Positions 40,354 to 49,442 of a DNA stretch of 64,000 nt are shown one piece after another. The position numbers and the translations under genes are program-made. The stretch comes from Chlorobaculum parvum NCIB 8327. GTDB lineage: Bacteria > Bacteroidota > Chlorobiia > Chlorobiales > Chlorobiaceae. Within the stretch, counting starts at the first letter, position 1. Every line of letters starts with the position of its first letter. The stretch covers positions 1,658,001-1,722,000 of the forward strand of contig NC_011027.1 in the NCBI RefSeq assembly GCF_000020505.1, in the 5' to 3' direction. Below the pieces are notes generated by a model. The model was not told the origin of the DNA and did not search any database. It worked only from the letters and a program-made list of their open reading frames with translations.

Positions 40354-40680
40354 ATGCCCTGGCTCTACCTCATCCTCGCCATCGTCGCCGAAGTCTCCGG
40401 CACCACCAGCATGAAGCTCTCGGAGGGCTTCACCAAACCGCTGCCATCAGCAATGATTTTCGTTTTTTACGCCCTGAGTCTTACTTTCCTCACGCTGACG
40501 CTCAGGACGATGCCCATCGGCTTCGCCTACGCTATCTGGTCGGCGCTCGGCACGGCACTCATCACGGCGATTGGCGTACTCTGGTTCGGCGAGGGAATGA
40601 ACACGCTCAAGGTAGTCTCGCTGATTCTGGTGATCGTCGGCATTGCAGGTTTGCATTTCAGTCAGGAAATCATGAAGTAA
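40354..40680 (+). CDS. Small multidrug resistance (EmrE-like) transporter
   Basis: 108 residues with four membrane helices. The essential membrane glutamate is in AIVAEVSGTTSMKLSEGF (E13), and FAYAIWSALG carries the conserved tryptophan; both match EmrE closely and favour export of lipophilic cations rather than guanidinium (SugE/Gdx) type, though this is not certain. Works as an antiparallel or paired dimer driven by protons. It lies 13 bp after the Fur-family gene and three bp before proB, so it is probably in their operon. Confidence 0.88.
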   Translation: MPWLYLILAIVAEVSGTTSMKLSEGFTKPLPSAMIFVFYALSLTFLTLTLRTMPIGFAYAIWSALGTALITAIGVLWFGEGMNTLKVVSLILVIVGIAGLHFSQEIMK

Positions 40681-40683
40681 GGC

Positions 40684-41769
40684 ATGAGTCACCACCACCC
40701 GGTTTATAAACGAATCGTCGTCAAGGTCGGCACGAACGTCATCACAGGCCGCGACGGCAGGCTCGACCCGGCCATCCTCGACAGCCTGACAGCGCAAATC
40801 GCAGCGCTGGCAAAGGACGGCGTGGAGGTGATTCTTGTCTCGTCGGGCGCTGTAGGCGCCGGCCGGGGCATCGTGTCGCTCACCGGCGGGCTCACTCCGG
40901 TCGAGAAGCGGCAGGTGCTCGCCGCCACCGGGCAGATCCGGCTCATCAACGCCTACAACGACCGCTTCGAAAAGCACGGAATGCTCGGCGCGCAACTCCT
41001 CGTCACCAAGGGCGATTTCCGCGACCGCCAGCACTACCTCAACATGCGCACCTGCTTCGAGGCGCTGCTCGATCAGAAAATCGTGCCCATTGTCAACGAG
41101 AACGATGCGGTGGCGGTCACTGAGCTGATGTTCACCGATAACGACGAACTCTCCGGGCTGATCGCCTCGATGTTGCAGGTCGATGCGCACATCATCCTCT
41201 CCAACGTAGACGGACTGTTCGACATGCAGAGCGAAGATAATCCGGTGATCGAGGAGATCGACCCCGGTTCGAAGAACTTCAGCCAGTACATCCGCCCCGG
41301 CAAATCGGAGTTCGGACGCGGCGGCATGCTCACCAAGTGTAACATCGCTCACAAGCTCTCGCGGCTCGGCATCACCGTGCACATCGCCAACGGCACCGCT
41401 CCCGGCATTTTGCAGACCATCGTGCAGGGCGAACGCGTCGGCACGAAATTCCTTGCCCAGAAAGCCAAGCACAGCCGCAAACGCTGGGTCGCCCACAGCG
41501 AAGGGTTGGAAAAAGGAGCCGTCGTCATCAATCAGGGCGCCATCGACGCCCTCACCTCCCCCGAACGTGCCACCAGCCTTCTACCCATCGGCATCACCGG
41601 AGTCGAAGGCTCATTCCAGCGCGGCGACGTCATCCGCATCTGCTCGGAGAAGCGCGAAGTCATCGGCTACGGCATGGCCTCCTGCTCCGCCGAAAAAGCC
41701 AAATCCGCGATGGGGCAGAAAGGCCACAAACCGGTAATTCACTACGACCACTTGTATCTGGTGCCGTAG
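40684..41769 (+). CDS. proB: Glutamate 5-kinase
   Basis: First step of proline synthesis, phosphorylating glutamate. 361 residues: an amino-acid-kinase domain (VVKVGTNVI, LVSSGAVGAGRG, PIVNENDAV, FTDNDELSGLIA, GRGGMLTKCNIA) and a C-terminal PUA domain (about 275-350, with INQGAIDAL, SFQRGDVIRI). It lies at the end of the fur-SMR-proB run. The next enzyme, proA, is at 53962-55224. Confidence 0.97.
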   Translation: MSHHHPVYKRIVVKVGTNVITGRDGRLDPAILDSLTAQIAALAKDGVEVILVSSGAVGAGRGIVSLTGGLTPVEKRQVLAATGQIRLINAYNDRFEKHGMLGAQLLVTKGDFRDRQHYLNMRTCFEALLDQKIVPIVNENDAVAVTELMFTDNDELSGLIASMLQVDAHIILSNVDGLFDMQSEDNPVIEEIDPGSKNFSQYIRPGKSEFGRGGMLTKCNIAHKLSRLGITVHIANGTAPGILQTIVQGERVGTKFLAQKAKHSRKRWVAHSEGLEKGAVVINQGAIDALTSPERATSLLPIGITGVEGSFQRGDVIRICSEKREVIGYGMASCSAEKAKSAMGQKGHKPVIHYDHLYLVP

Positions 41770-41860
41770 AGGATCTTCGATGGGATTTTATGTGATTAGA
41801 TGGAAAGGCAAGGACTCGATTTTTTAACCATCGACACATTCGGGAAATAAACAATCTTTC

Positions 41861-41886
41861 GTAGGGGCAGTCCCTTGCGGCTGCCC
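41861..41886. repeat. Short dispersed repeat (GTAGGGGC family)
   Basis: GTAGGGGCAGTCCCTTGCGG followed by CTGCCC is an imperfect palindrome of the same style as 62381-62406 (GTAGGGGCGAACCTGCGTG). An 11-bp direct repeat, CCCAACCCACG, follows at about 41891 and 41910. Confidence 0.5.
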
Positions 41887-41934
41887 TCTTCCCAACCCAC
41901 GTGATTTCTCCCAACCCACGCCCATCTGAACCCG

Positions 41935-41963
41935 TTGCCCGCGCAGTATTTCCGTATTATCTT
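41935..41963 (+). promoter_or_regulatory. Predicted promoter for the 86-residue membrane protein and TPR gene
   Basis: TTGCCC (41935-41940), a 17-bp spacer and TATCTT (41958-41963), 46 bp before the ATG. Based on the recurrent TATCTT box. Confidence 0.5.
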
Positions 41964-42009
41964 AAGACTGTTAAGGTTTTTGCTGTTTTAACCTCAATTC
42001 CCCACGTCA

Positions 42010-42270
42010 ATGAAAACAGAAGTGAAAATCGCGATCATCGGTGGCATTGTAACTATCATCGTAGCACTCATAACTGGCGGGTTCGACTGGCTGAATTCTT
42101 CAAAATCGGAACCAGTTCCTGCAAAACCTCCAGTATCGGCGCAAACCGCGCCATCGACACCCCCAGCATCTCAGTCCGTTCAAGGAAACAGTGGCGATGT
42201 CACCATCATCAACGGTGATAACAACATCAAGGCTGGCGGCGACGTAACGATTCAGGGGGAAAAAGAATGA
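42010..42270 (+). CDS. Small single-pass membrane protein with IING-x-NI-x3-GDV motif
   Basis: 86 residues, no recognised family. A membrane helix (about 7-24) is followed by a Pro/Ala/Ser/Gln-rich linker (about 33-58) and a C-terminal segment, GDVTIINGDNNIKAGGDVTI, of the kind that forms short beta-strand turns. The same pattern (IINGSGNIVTDGDVNV) appears near the mature N-terminus of the next protein. Its stop overlaps the next start by 4 bp (ATGA), so the two are translationally coupled and probably work together. Confidence 0.7.
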   Translation: MKTEVKIAIIGGIVTIIVALITGGFDWLNSSKSEPVPAKPPVSAQTAPSTPPASQSVQGNSGDVTIINGDNNIKAGGDVTIQGEKE

Positions 42271-44207
42271 TAAAACTGGTCAAAACTGGCATTCTTGTCA
42301 ACGCGATAGCACTCACGCTCGCAATGCCATCCGTCCTGAATGCCGCCCCGACAAAAGCCATTATCAATGGAAGCGGCAATATCGTTACGGACGGAGATGT
42401 CAATGTGTATCATGGCGCAAGCAAACAGCAGCATGGGGAAGTCATGCGGGAGATTCGCAAACTCAAGCAGCTTGCGCTTCAGCAAAACACAAAAGCAGCA
42501 AAAAGCAATCCGGCCTTTTTACGGATTGTTCAGAACATCTACAAAAAGCCGTATGAAGCGCTGACCGAACGGGAGCACATCACACTTTGGGATAATGTTC
42601 AGAAAGCTCTCGAACGCGCTGAAAAAGCTGAACGGGATTTTGAGCTGGTCAAACAAGAAACAGCCAGCGCTCAGTTGAAATCACTATTTCCAAAAATCGA
42701 AGCCGCGCGGGACAACTTCGACTACGACCAGGTCAACCGCCTGCTGGCAGAGTTCCGCAACAAGCACGCGGAGTTGCGCCAGGACCTCGCCAGAGTGGAC
42801 TACCTGCAAGGCCAGAACTACGAACTGCAAATCAACTACCCGGAAGCCGAACGCTACTACAAAAAAGCCGCCGCCACCGAGGACGAAAACCCGCTCTATC
42901 TCGATGCCCATGCAACCATACTCTGGAAAATGGGGCGATACGACGAAGCCGAGCCGCTCTTTCGACGCGCTCTCGCTATCGACAAAAAAGCCCTCGGCCC
43001 CAATCATCCGAACGTAGCAATTCGCCTGAACAATCTGGCGAATTTGCTGGCCGATCAGGGCAACTACCGCGACGCTGAACCGCTCTACCGACGCGCTCTC
43101 GCTATCAGGGAGAAATCACTCGGCCCCAATCACCCGGACGTTGCCAACACACTCAACAATCTGGCGGTTTTACTAGGCAATAAAAGCAGATACGATGAAG
43201 CCGAACCGCTTTACCGACGCGCTCTCGCTATCAGGGAGAAATCACTCGGCCCCAATCATCCTGGTGTTGCCACCACACTCAACAATCTGGCGGCTTTACT
43301 AGACAATAAAAGCAGATACGATGAAGCCGAACCGCTTTACCGACGCGCTCTCGCTATCAGGGAGAAATCACTCGGCCCCAATCACCCGGACGTTGCCAAC
43401 ACACTCAACAATCTGGCGGTTTTACTAGACAATAAAAGCAGATACGATGAAGCCGAACCGCTTTACCGACGCGCCATCGCTATCGACGAAAAAGCGCTCG
43501 GCCCCAATCACCCGGACGTTGCCAACACACTCAACAATCTGGCGGTTTTACTAGGCAATAAAAGCAGATACGATGAAGCCGAACCGCTTTACCGACGCGC
43601 CATCGCTATCGACGAAAAAGCGCTCGGCCCCAATCATCCTGGTGTTGCCACCACACTCAACAATCTGGCGGTTTTACTAGGCAATAAAAGCAGATACGAT
43701 GAAGCCGAACCGCTTTACCGACGCGCTCTCGCTATCAGGGAGAAATCACTCGGCCCCAATCACCCGGACGTTGCCAACACACTCCACAATCTGGCGGCTT
43801 TACTAGACAATAAAAGCAGATACGATGAAGCCGAACCGCTTTACCGACGCGCTCTCGCTATCAGGGAGAAATCACTCGGCCCCAATCATCCTGGTGTTGC
43901 CACCACACTCAACAATCTGGCGGTTTTACTAGGCAATAAAAGCAGATACGATGAAGCCGAACCGCTTTACCGACGCGCTCTCGCTATCAGGGAGAAATCA
44001 CTCGGCCCCAATCACCCGGACGTTGCCAACACACTCAACAATCTGGCGGTTTTACTAGGCAATAAAAGCAGATACGATGAAGCCGAACCGCTTTACCGAC
44101 GCGCCATCGCTATCGACGAAAAAGCGCTCGGCCCCAATCATCCGAAAACAATACTGCACAGAAACAACCTCAACGCTTTGCTTGAACAGAAAAAAACCGC
44201 GAAGTAA
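42267..44207 (+). CDS. Exported tetratricopeptide-repeat protein with near-identical repeats
   Basis: 646 residues. Residues 1-26 look like a Sec signal peptide ending LNA-A. The segment IINGSGNIVTDGDVNVYHG (32-50) is followed by a charged helical region (55-200) and an array of kinesin-light-chain-type TPRs. Two diverged units come first, then eight 42-residue units (43119-44126) starting LGPNHP, each with NNLA..L, then RYDEAEPLYRRA, almost identical in DNA. TPRs of this type bind proteins; the partner is unknown. The small membrane protein overlaps it upstream. No enzymatic domain is present. Confidence 0.85.
   Translation: MIKLVKTGILVNAIALTLAMPSVLNAAPTKAIINGSGNIVTDGDVNVYHGASKQQHGEVMREIRKLKQLALQQNTKAAKSNPAFLRIVQNIYKKPYEALTEREHITLWDNVQKALERAEKAERDFELVKQETASAQLKSLFPKIEAARDNFDYDQVNRLLAEFRNKHAELRQDLARVDYLQGQNYELQINYPEAERYYKKAAATEDENPLYLDAHATILWKMGRYDEAEPLFRRALAIDKKALGPNHPNVAIRLNNLANLLADQGNYRDAEPLYRRALAIREKSLGPNHPDVANTLNNLAVLLGNKSRYDEAEPLYRRALAIREKSLGPNHPGVATTLNNLAALLDNKSRYDEAEPLYRRALAIREKSLGPNHPDVANTLNNLAVLLDNKSRYDEAEPLYRRAIAIDEKALGPNHPDVANTLNNLAVLLGNKSRYDEAEPLYRRAIAIDEKALGPNHPGVATTLNNLAVLLGNKSRYDEAEPLYRRALAIREKSLGPNHPDVANTLHNLAALLDNKSRYDEAEPLYRRALAIREKSLGPNHPGVATTLNNLAVLLGNKSRYDEAEPLYRRALAIREKSLGPNHPDVANTLNNLAVLLGNKSRYDEAEPLYRRAIAIDEKALGPNHPKTILHRNNLNALLEQKKTAK
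43119..44126 (+). repeat. Eight tandem 126-bp TPR-coding repeats
   Basis: Units differ at only a few linked positions: DVANT (cacccggacgttgcc) or GVATT (catcctggtgttgcc), AVLLG, AVLLD or AALLD, and LAIREKS or IAIDEKA. The combinations are shuffled among units, as expected from unequal crossing-over or gene conversion. Confidence 0.95.
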
Positions 44208-44216
44208 CCCTCGCGC

Positions 44217-44771
44217 TCATCCCCCCACGTGCAGCCTCACCCACGTAGCAAACCGATCCATCCACCCCTGCAGAAAATCGCGGCTGCCGGGGCCGATGCC
44301 GCCGTCGGCGTCGAAGAGGTCATCGCGATGCTGGATGAAGGCTTCTGGCTGCGCCATCGTCGGGACGTCGAGCACGGCGAGGATATTGCGCAAATGCTGC
44401 TGGGCCAGCGCCGTACCGCAAGCACTCGTTGACAGACCGATGATGCCTGCCGGCTTGCCCGCCCAGGCGTTGTGCCCCCAGGGACGCGAGCCGTGGTCGA
44501 TGGCGTTTTTGAGCACGCCGGGAATCGAGCGGTTATACTCGGGCGTGGCGATCAAGAGGCCATCCGCCTCGCGAATCTCGCGGCGCAGGCGCTGCACGGC
44601 TTCAGGCGGGTGCTCTTCCTCATCCTGATTGTACAGAGGCAGGTCGTCGATCTTCAGGTGATGAAACGTAAAATCGGGTGGTGCGAACCGGATAAGTGCA
44701 TCGGCAAGTTTGCGGTTCAGCGACTCGCTCCTGATGCTGCCGACAAGCACGGCAATACGATAGGTCGTCAT
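44217..44771 (-). CDS. NADPH-dependent FMN reductase-like flavoprotein
   Basis: 184 residues from ATG 44771; an in-frame extension to 44846 lacks family support. Flavodoxin-like fold: VLVGSIRSESLNRKLADAL binds the FMN phosphate, ATPEYNRSIPGVLKNAIDH is the second signature, and IIGLSTSACGTALAQQHLR the third. These match the NADPH-dependent FMN reductase / azoreductase-like family (quinone, chromate or dye reduction). Physiological substrate unknown. It is convergent with the TPR gene. Confidence 0.88.
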   Translation of the reverse strand: MTTYRIAVLVGSIRSESLNRKLADALIRFAPPDFTFHHLKIDDLPLYNQDEEEHPPEAVQRLRREIREADGLLIATPEYNRSIPGVLKNAIDHGSRPWGHNAWAGKPAGIIGLSTSACGTALAQQHLRNILAVLDVPTMAQPEAFIQHRDDLFDADGGIGPGSRDFLQGWMDRFATWVRLHVGG

Positions 44772-44944
44772 AACGGAATGGATAAAGTTCATCGATCTTA
44801 CCTGCCCGAACGCAAACCGGGCGCTCATGGTTTCCGGCCAAACCAACGGCTATTTTGAAGCCGCAGCGGGAATCGGTATACTATTTCAAGAGTACTTCAG
44901 GAGTTATCCAGGTATTGCCGATATCCATCCGGAAAACAGGCAAG

Positions 44945-46531
44945 ATGAAAAAAGCCCTCCTCATCACCGGTTTCGTCCTCGCCCTTCTCACAGGGCTCGG
45001 CTTCTGGCTGTACCACAGCTTCACTATCCTCAAGACCAAGCCTCCCGTTCCCCTGACCACTGAGGTTGAGCTCGAACAGCCGTCATCGCTGTTCAACGTG
45101 CCAATCAGCATCGAACACGCGGTGCTGGCCAACTACCTGAACGGCAAGATTCGCGGCAACTTCCTGAACGCCGACCTGTGGCTGCAGAAAAAGCACAAAG
45201 AGCAGATCAGCCTCGCCCTGACCAGAGATGAGAACATCACCATCAGTTCGAACGGCCAGAGGCTGATCTGCACCTTTCCGGTCTCGGCGGAAGCGCGGCT
45301 CACCGACAGTCGCTTCGGCAAGTTTCTCGCCAAACTGCTGGTGGGGCCGGTGCGCGCCAAAGCGGTCGTCACCTTCTCGACGCCGATCGCACTCGACCGG
45401 CGCTGGCATCTCCGGACGCACTTCAAAATCGTGGAGGTCAAGTGGGAAAAGGAGCCGGTGGTAAAAATCGGGCCTTTCCGCAAGCACATCCGGGCAGACC
45501 TCGACACCCTGCTCAGCGACAACAAGCGCGGCCTGACCGCCTTGCTCGATACCGAAATCAACAAAGCGGCAAGCCTCTCGCCCACCGTCAGAGGCGTCTG
45601 GAGAGATTTGCAGAAGCCGATCGTGCTCACCCGCAAGCCGCTTCCCGTCTGGTTGCGTTTCCACTGCGAAGACATCAGCGGAAAAATCGCTCTGAACAGA
45701 AAAGCCATCGTCTGCAACACCCGGATCACGACAACCATGACAGTGCTGACCGACACGACAGCAATTCGACCACCAAACCGCCTGCCGCGCTTCCGCCAAA
45801 CGCCCAAAGACAGCATCTCGACCATCTCCGATGTCAACTTCTACGCCGTGGCGCCGTTCACCAGCATCAACCAGCAGCTCAATGACTTCTTCATGAACCG
45901 GAGTTTCCACCGGTCGGATTATGACGTCATCGTACGGAGCGTCAACGCCTATGGCTCTTCGAGAGGGCTCTCGGTGGCCATCATGACCGACCACGACCTG
46001 AAAGGGCACGTCATCATGAGCGGGCAGCCACGCTATGACGTATCGACCCACACCATCGGCATCGACCATTTCGACTACTCTATCGACACCGGCAACCCGA
46101 TCATCAGCACCGGGGAACTCGTCATGCACGACGCCATCCGCGACAGCATCGCCACAAGGCTGAACTTGCAGATCGGTTCGATCGTCGACCGCCTGCCGAC
46201 AATCATCACCACTGCCGTCTCCAAAGCCAAAGCCGGCAGAACCATCGACCTGCGCATCGACAGCCTCGCCATTCGCAAATGCGATATCCGCGTCGGCAGG
46301 GATAACGTCTATCTTTTGGTCAACGCTACCGCGAAAAACACCATCCGCATCAAGCGGATCAAATCTGGCAAAGCCATAAGAATCCATAAAAAAGCAAGAA
46401 AAAAGCGTCGGGACTCTGCCAACAGGCAAAGCGGTAACTATCGAAGCAGTATGAGCCAACCCTGCAAATCACCCATCAGCCACGGGCAAGCCGCTTGTCA
46501 GTGCGTCCTCTCCCCTATTTTCCGTTGTTAA
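44945..46531 (+). CDS. DUF4403 family protein
   Basis: 528 residues from ATG 44945. The N-terminal MKKALLITGFVLALLTGLGF is a signal peptide or membrane anchor; the remainder is a large beta-rich domain with SSLFNVPISIEHAVLANYLN, the repeated I-x-L and V-x-V strands and a late PVWLRFHCEDI segment, fitting DUF4403 envelope proteins related to lipid-binding folds. The C-terminus (about 485-528) is basic and low in conservation. Function unknown. It is divergent from the flavin reductase and upstream of the uridine-kinase-like gene. Confidence 0.75.
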   Translation: MKKALLITGFVLALLTGLGFWLYHSFTILKTKPPVPLTTEVELEQPSSLFNVPISIEHAVLANYLNGKIRGNFLNADLWLQKKHKEQISLALTRDENITISSNGQRLICTFPVSAEARLTDSRFGKFLAKLLVGPVRAKAVVTFSTPIALDRRWHLRTHFKIVEVKWEKEPVVKIGPFRKHIRADLDTLLSDNKRGLTALLDTEINKAASLSPTVRGVWRDLQKPIVLTRKPLPVWLRFHCEDISGKIALNRKAIVCNTRITTTMTVLTDTTAIRPPNRLPRFRQTPKDSISTISDVNFYAVAPFTSINQQLNDFFMNRSFHRSDYDVIVRSVNAYGSSRGLSVAIMTDHDLKGHVIMSGQPRYDVSTHTIGIDHFDYSIDTGNPIISTGELVMHDAIRDSIATRLNLQIGSIVDRLPTIITTAVSKAKAGRTIDLRIDSLAIRKCDIRVGRDNVYLLVNATAKNTIRIKRIKSGKAIRIHKKARKKRRDSANRQSGNYRSSMSQPCKSPISHGQAACQCVLSPIFRC

Positions 46532-46609
46532 TTTCCCGGAGAAAAACCTTACTTTTTTATTATAAGGCGCACCGGTAATAGCGCCGATAAGTACAAGACC
46601 GTACCTGCT

Positions 46610-47299
46610 ATGCTCGGAGACGTTTTACTCATCAACGATCAGCACAAATCAGCAGCCAAAGCCATTCTCGAACGACTGCTGGCAGATATGAAGCAGCCAG
46701 AGAGTGGGCAGGCGGGCAGCAAGTTCGTCGTCGCCATTTCGGGCGAATCGGGAGCCGGGAAATCGGAGATCTCCCATTCGCTTGCCATTCTGCTCAAGGC
46801 GCTGAACATTCGCGTCAAAATTCTGCATACCGACAATTATTACCGCGTTCATCCGCTTGAACGGCGCGAACACCGGATCAGCAGCAATTATGAAGTCGTC
46901 GGCGTTGATGAGTATGATTGGGATACGCTCCATCAGAACATCGAGGATTTCCGAAACAACCGCAGGGTAACCGTGCCCTGCATCGACATCATAACCGACG
47001 ATGTCGATCAACTGGTCACCGATTTCAGCAAGATTCAGGTGCTCGTGATCGACGGGCTGTATGCCATCAGAACAGAAGGCGTCGACCTGCGGGTGTTCAT
47101 CGACCTGACCTATCACGAAACGAAGCTGAGCCAGTTGCTTCGCTGCAAGGAGCCGACCGATGGCTACCGCTGGAGTGTACTCGAACGGGAACACCATCAC
47201 GTGCGCTCGCTGATGCCTCTGGCCGATCTGCATGTGGATAAAAACTATCAGGTGTTCGACCCGAAACCGCAGCAGGGAATCCATGTGAAAACGCCCTGA
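46610..47299 (+). CDS. Uridine kinase / phosphoribulokinase-family kinase
   Basis: 229 residues. Walker A is ISGESGAGKSEISH (about 44-57). HTDNYYRVHPLERRE is the substrate loop seen in uridine kinases, and VLVIDGLYAIRT is the Walker B-like strand. It lacks a clear uracil phosphoribosyltransferase domain. Uridine/cytidine kinase is the likeliest role; it is shorter and more divergent than the standard Udk, so another small-molecule substrate is possible. Confidence 0.8.
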   Translation: MLGDVLLINDQHKSAAKAILERLLADMKQPESGQAGSKFVVAISGESGAGKSEISHSLAILLKALNIRVKILHTDNYYRVHPLERREHRISSNYEVVGVDEYDWDTLHQNIEDFRNNRRVTVPCIDIITDDVDQLVTDFSKIQVLVIDGLYAIRTEGVDLRVFIDLTYHETKLSQLLRCKEPTDGYRWSVLEREHHHVRSLMPLADLHVDKNYQVFDPKPQQGIHVKTP

Positions 47300-47413
47300 G
47301 GCGTCGCCCCCTCAGGCAGCTTCGTTCTCTGCCGGATAACACGGCATTCCGGCACGTTGAAAAGCAATCGGGCAGGAATGCCGTGTTTCAGGATACCCAA
47401 CAAGGAGACTGTC

Positions 47414-47980
47414 ATGAACGAAACCATCAGCACCATTCTCAGGCGGCGCAGCGTGCGCGCCTACCGTCCCGATCCGGTCGGTGAAGCTGAACTCGACCTC
47501 ATGCTCGAAGCTGCCCGCCATGCGCCCACCGCCATGAACCAGCAACCCTGGCACTTCACGGTCATCCGCAACCGAGAACTCCTCGATGATCTTGAAGAGC
47601 ACTGCATCACCGCATTCATCGAATCAAAGAACAGCGCCCTGAGAGAAGTCGCAAAAATGGCCGGTTTCAGCGTCTTCTACCGCGCCCCGATGCTCGTGAT
47701 CATCTCAGGTGACCCCGATGCCCTTGCCCCGCAGAACGACTGCACGCTGGCGATGGAAAACATGATGATCGCCGCCACCTCGCTCGGCATCGGCAGTTGC
47801 TGGACCAACGCCGTCATGATGTATTACGCCACCGACAAAGGCAAAGCTGCATTCGAAGAGCTCGGCGTCACCTTCCCCGAAGGCTACCAGCCCTACGCCG
47901 CAGCCGCATTCGGCTACCCGGCGGAACCGTACCCGGAAACTCCGCCCAAAAAAGCCAACTGCGTCACCATCCTGGACTGA
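47414..47980 (+). CDS. Nitroreductase-family FMN oxidoreductase
   Basis: 188 residues from ATG 47414, chosen for the AAGGAG ribosome site seven bases upstream. The FMN-binding motif RRRSVRAYRPDPV (9-21), APTAMNQQPWHFTVI (about 38-52) and the C-terminal LGIGSCWTNAVM glycine-rich loop are typical. Flavin oxidoreductases of this family reduce nitroaromatics, quinones or other flavins. Natural substrate unknown. Monocistronic; the 256 bp downstream have no recognised gene. Confidence 0.9.
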   Translation: MNETISTILRRRSVRAYRPDPVGEAELDLMLEAARHAPTAMNQQPWHFTVIRNRELLDDLEEHCITAFIESKNSALREVAKMAGFSVFYRAPMLVIISGDPDALAPQNDCTLAMENMMIAATSLGIGSCWTNAVMMYYATDKGKAAFEELGVTFPEGYQPYAAAAFGYPAEPYPETPPKKANCVTILD

Positions 47981-48236
47981 CAAAAACCGCCCGAGCAGGA
48001 AGCATCTGAAAAACCACCCGCTCCGCCTTGCAGGCTTCATGTGCCAGCTCTGCTTATGGCCGCAATGCTGAAAAAGCATCAGTGAGAGCCTTGCCCCATA
48101 CCGCCTGAGATAGAAAATGCTTGGCTAAAGTAATAATACCATATATTGAGACTTGAATCCCCGTCTCTTCTCTGTACCAGAGTCCATAGGACACCATCGG
48201 CATCAGCAGTTCTTCAACAACAAACTAACCTGAGCG

Positions 48237-49292
48237 ATGATCTTGGGAAACGTCCTGAACATAGAAACCTTCATCGATCTTGGTCTTGATCCCGGCTCGG
48301 CAAACACCCTGATGTGCATAAAGGATCAGGGAATCGTTGTCAATGAGCCGACGATTGTCGCTGTTGAAAGTGAATCCGGCGAGCTGCTTGCTTTTGGACA
48401 CGATGCGCTCAACATGCACCAGAAAATGCATCCGGGCATCCAGACCATCATGCCGATAAGCAAAGGCATCATAGGTGATTACGAGAATGTGCAGAAACTC
48501 TTCAGGGAACTGCTGCACCATGTCAAACCCAGGATTCTCTTTGGCATTCACCGGCTTGTGATAAGCATACCTTACGGCATAACCGAAGTCGGAAAGCGCG
48601 CTTTCTTCGATATGGCCGAACATCTGGGGGCAAAAGAGGCCTATCTGGTTCTTGAGCCGATAGCCGCGGCAATAGGCGCCGGCATCAACCCGTTCGAGCC
48701 GGTCGCAAGCCTGATTGTCAACTTGGGAGCCGGCACCACGCAGATCACCGTCATCTCGCTTGGGGGCGTTGTCTCTGGAGAATCGCTTTCCATTTCAGGC
48801 AACCAGATCAATAATGCGATCATCGAGAGCCTGAGAGAGAAAAACAATCTGGCCATCAGTGAATATGCCGCCGAACATATCAAACTGAACATCACCACCA
48901 CCGACAGGCCTGACCGGGAAAGCCGGTTGACCGTCAAAGGCTTCAACCTGCTGACCGGCTTTCCTGATACGCAGGAGGTGAGTACCGTGGAACTCCGGGA
49001 GATCATAACAACCTCCCTGCAGGAGGTCGTAACGGCAATCAAAAAGTGCATCGAAGTCCTTGCCGACAAGCCTGATGTCGCCGTTGACATCCTCGAACGC
49101 GGCATCTATCTGACGGGAGGCGGCGCGCTGTTGGCCGGCATCGACAAGAAAATCCAGTCCGAAACCGGGCTGAATGTCACCATCTGCGAAGAACCCCAGA
49201 CCACGGTCAGCAAGGGCTTGTGCACGATTTTGAACAATTTCGAACTTTACCGCCCTGTTCTTATCGACAACAAAAAAAAGCATAAACCGTAA
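48237..49292 (+). CDS. Divergent MreB/actin-like paralogue
   Basis: 351 residues of MreB type. The phosphate-1 loop reads LGLDPGSANTL (16-25, usual D-L-G-T-A-N). The adenosine-side sequence LEPIAAAIGAG (139-149) keeps its glutamate. The phosphate-2 loop reads NLGAGTTQ (162-169) instead of the usual DIGGGTTE. The C-terminus has YLTGGGALLAGID. No mreC, mreD or pbp2 follows, so this is not the main rod-shape operon; a second, altered filament protein is likely. Its ATPase may be weak. Confidence 0.85.
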   Translation: MILGNVLNIETFIDLGLDPGSANTLMCIKDQGIVVNEPTIVAVESESGELLAFGHDALNMHQKMHPGIQTIMPISKGIIGDYENVQKLFRELLHHVKPRILFGIHRLVISIPYGITEVGKRAFFDMAEHLGAKEAYLVLEPIAAAIGAGINPFEPVASLIVNLGAGTTQITVISLGGVVSGESLSISGNQINNAIIESLREKNNLAISEYAAEHIKLNITTTDRPDRESRLTVKGFNLLTGFPDTQEVSTVELREIITTSLQEVVTAIKKCIEVLADKPDVAVDILERGIYLTGGGALLAGIDKKIQSETGLNVTICEEPQTTVSKGLCTILNNFELYRPVLIDNKKKHKP

Positions 49293-49442
49293 CATCGCGG
49301 CACAAACCCGACGGTTTTCGGATACCCGGCGGACCCCTGACCCGAAATCATGCCGGCTACCGTTTGTTCTGCGCCAATGATTCTCTAACTTTTCAATGTT
49401 GATTCAAACCTCACCCCTAACCACCGATTAACAGGAACCATC

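Noticed and set aside
40447-41496. 349-residue frame antisense to proB and the SMR gene
   Set aside because: Shadow of two well-supported genes.
45083-46459. 458-residue frame antisense to DUF4403
   Set aside because: D/V/H-rich shadow without motifs.
48039-48071. Ten-residue frame MCQLCLWPQC after the nitroreductase gene
   Set aside because: No ribosome site, too short, and no maturase or export gene nearby.
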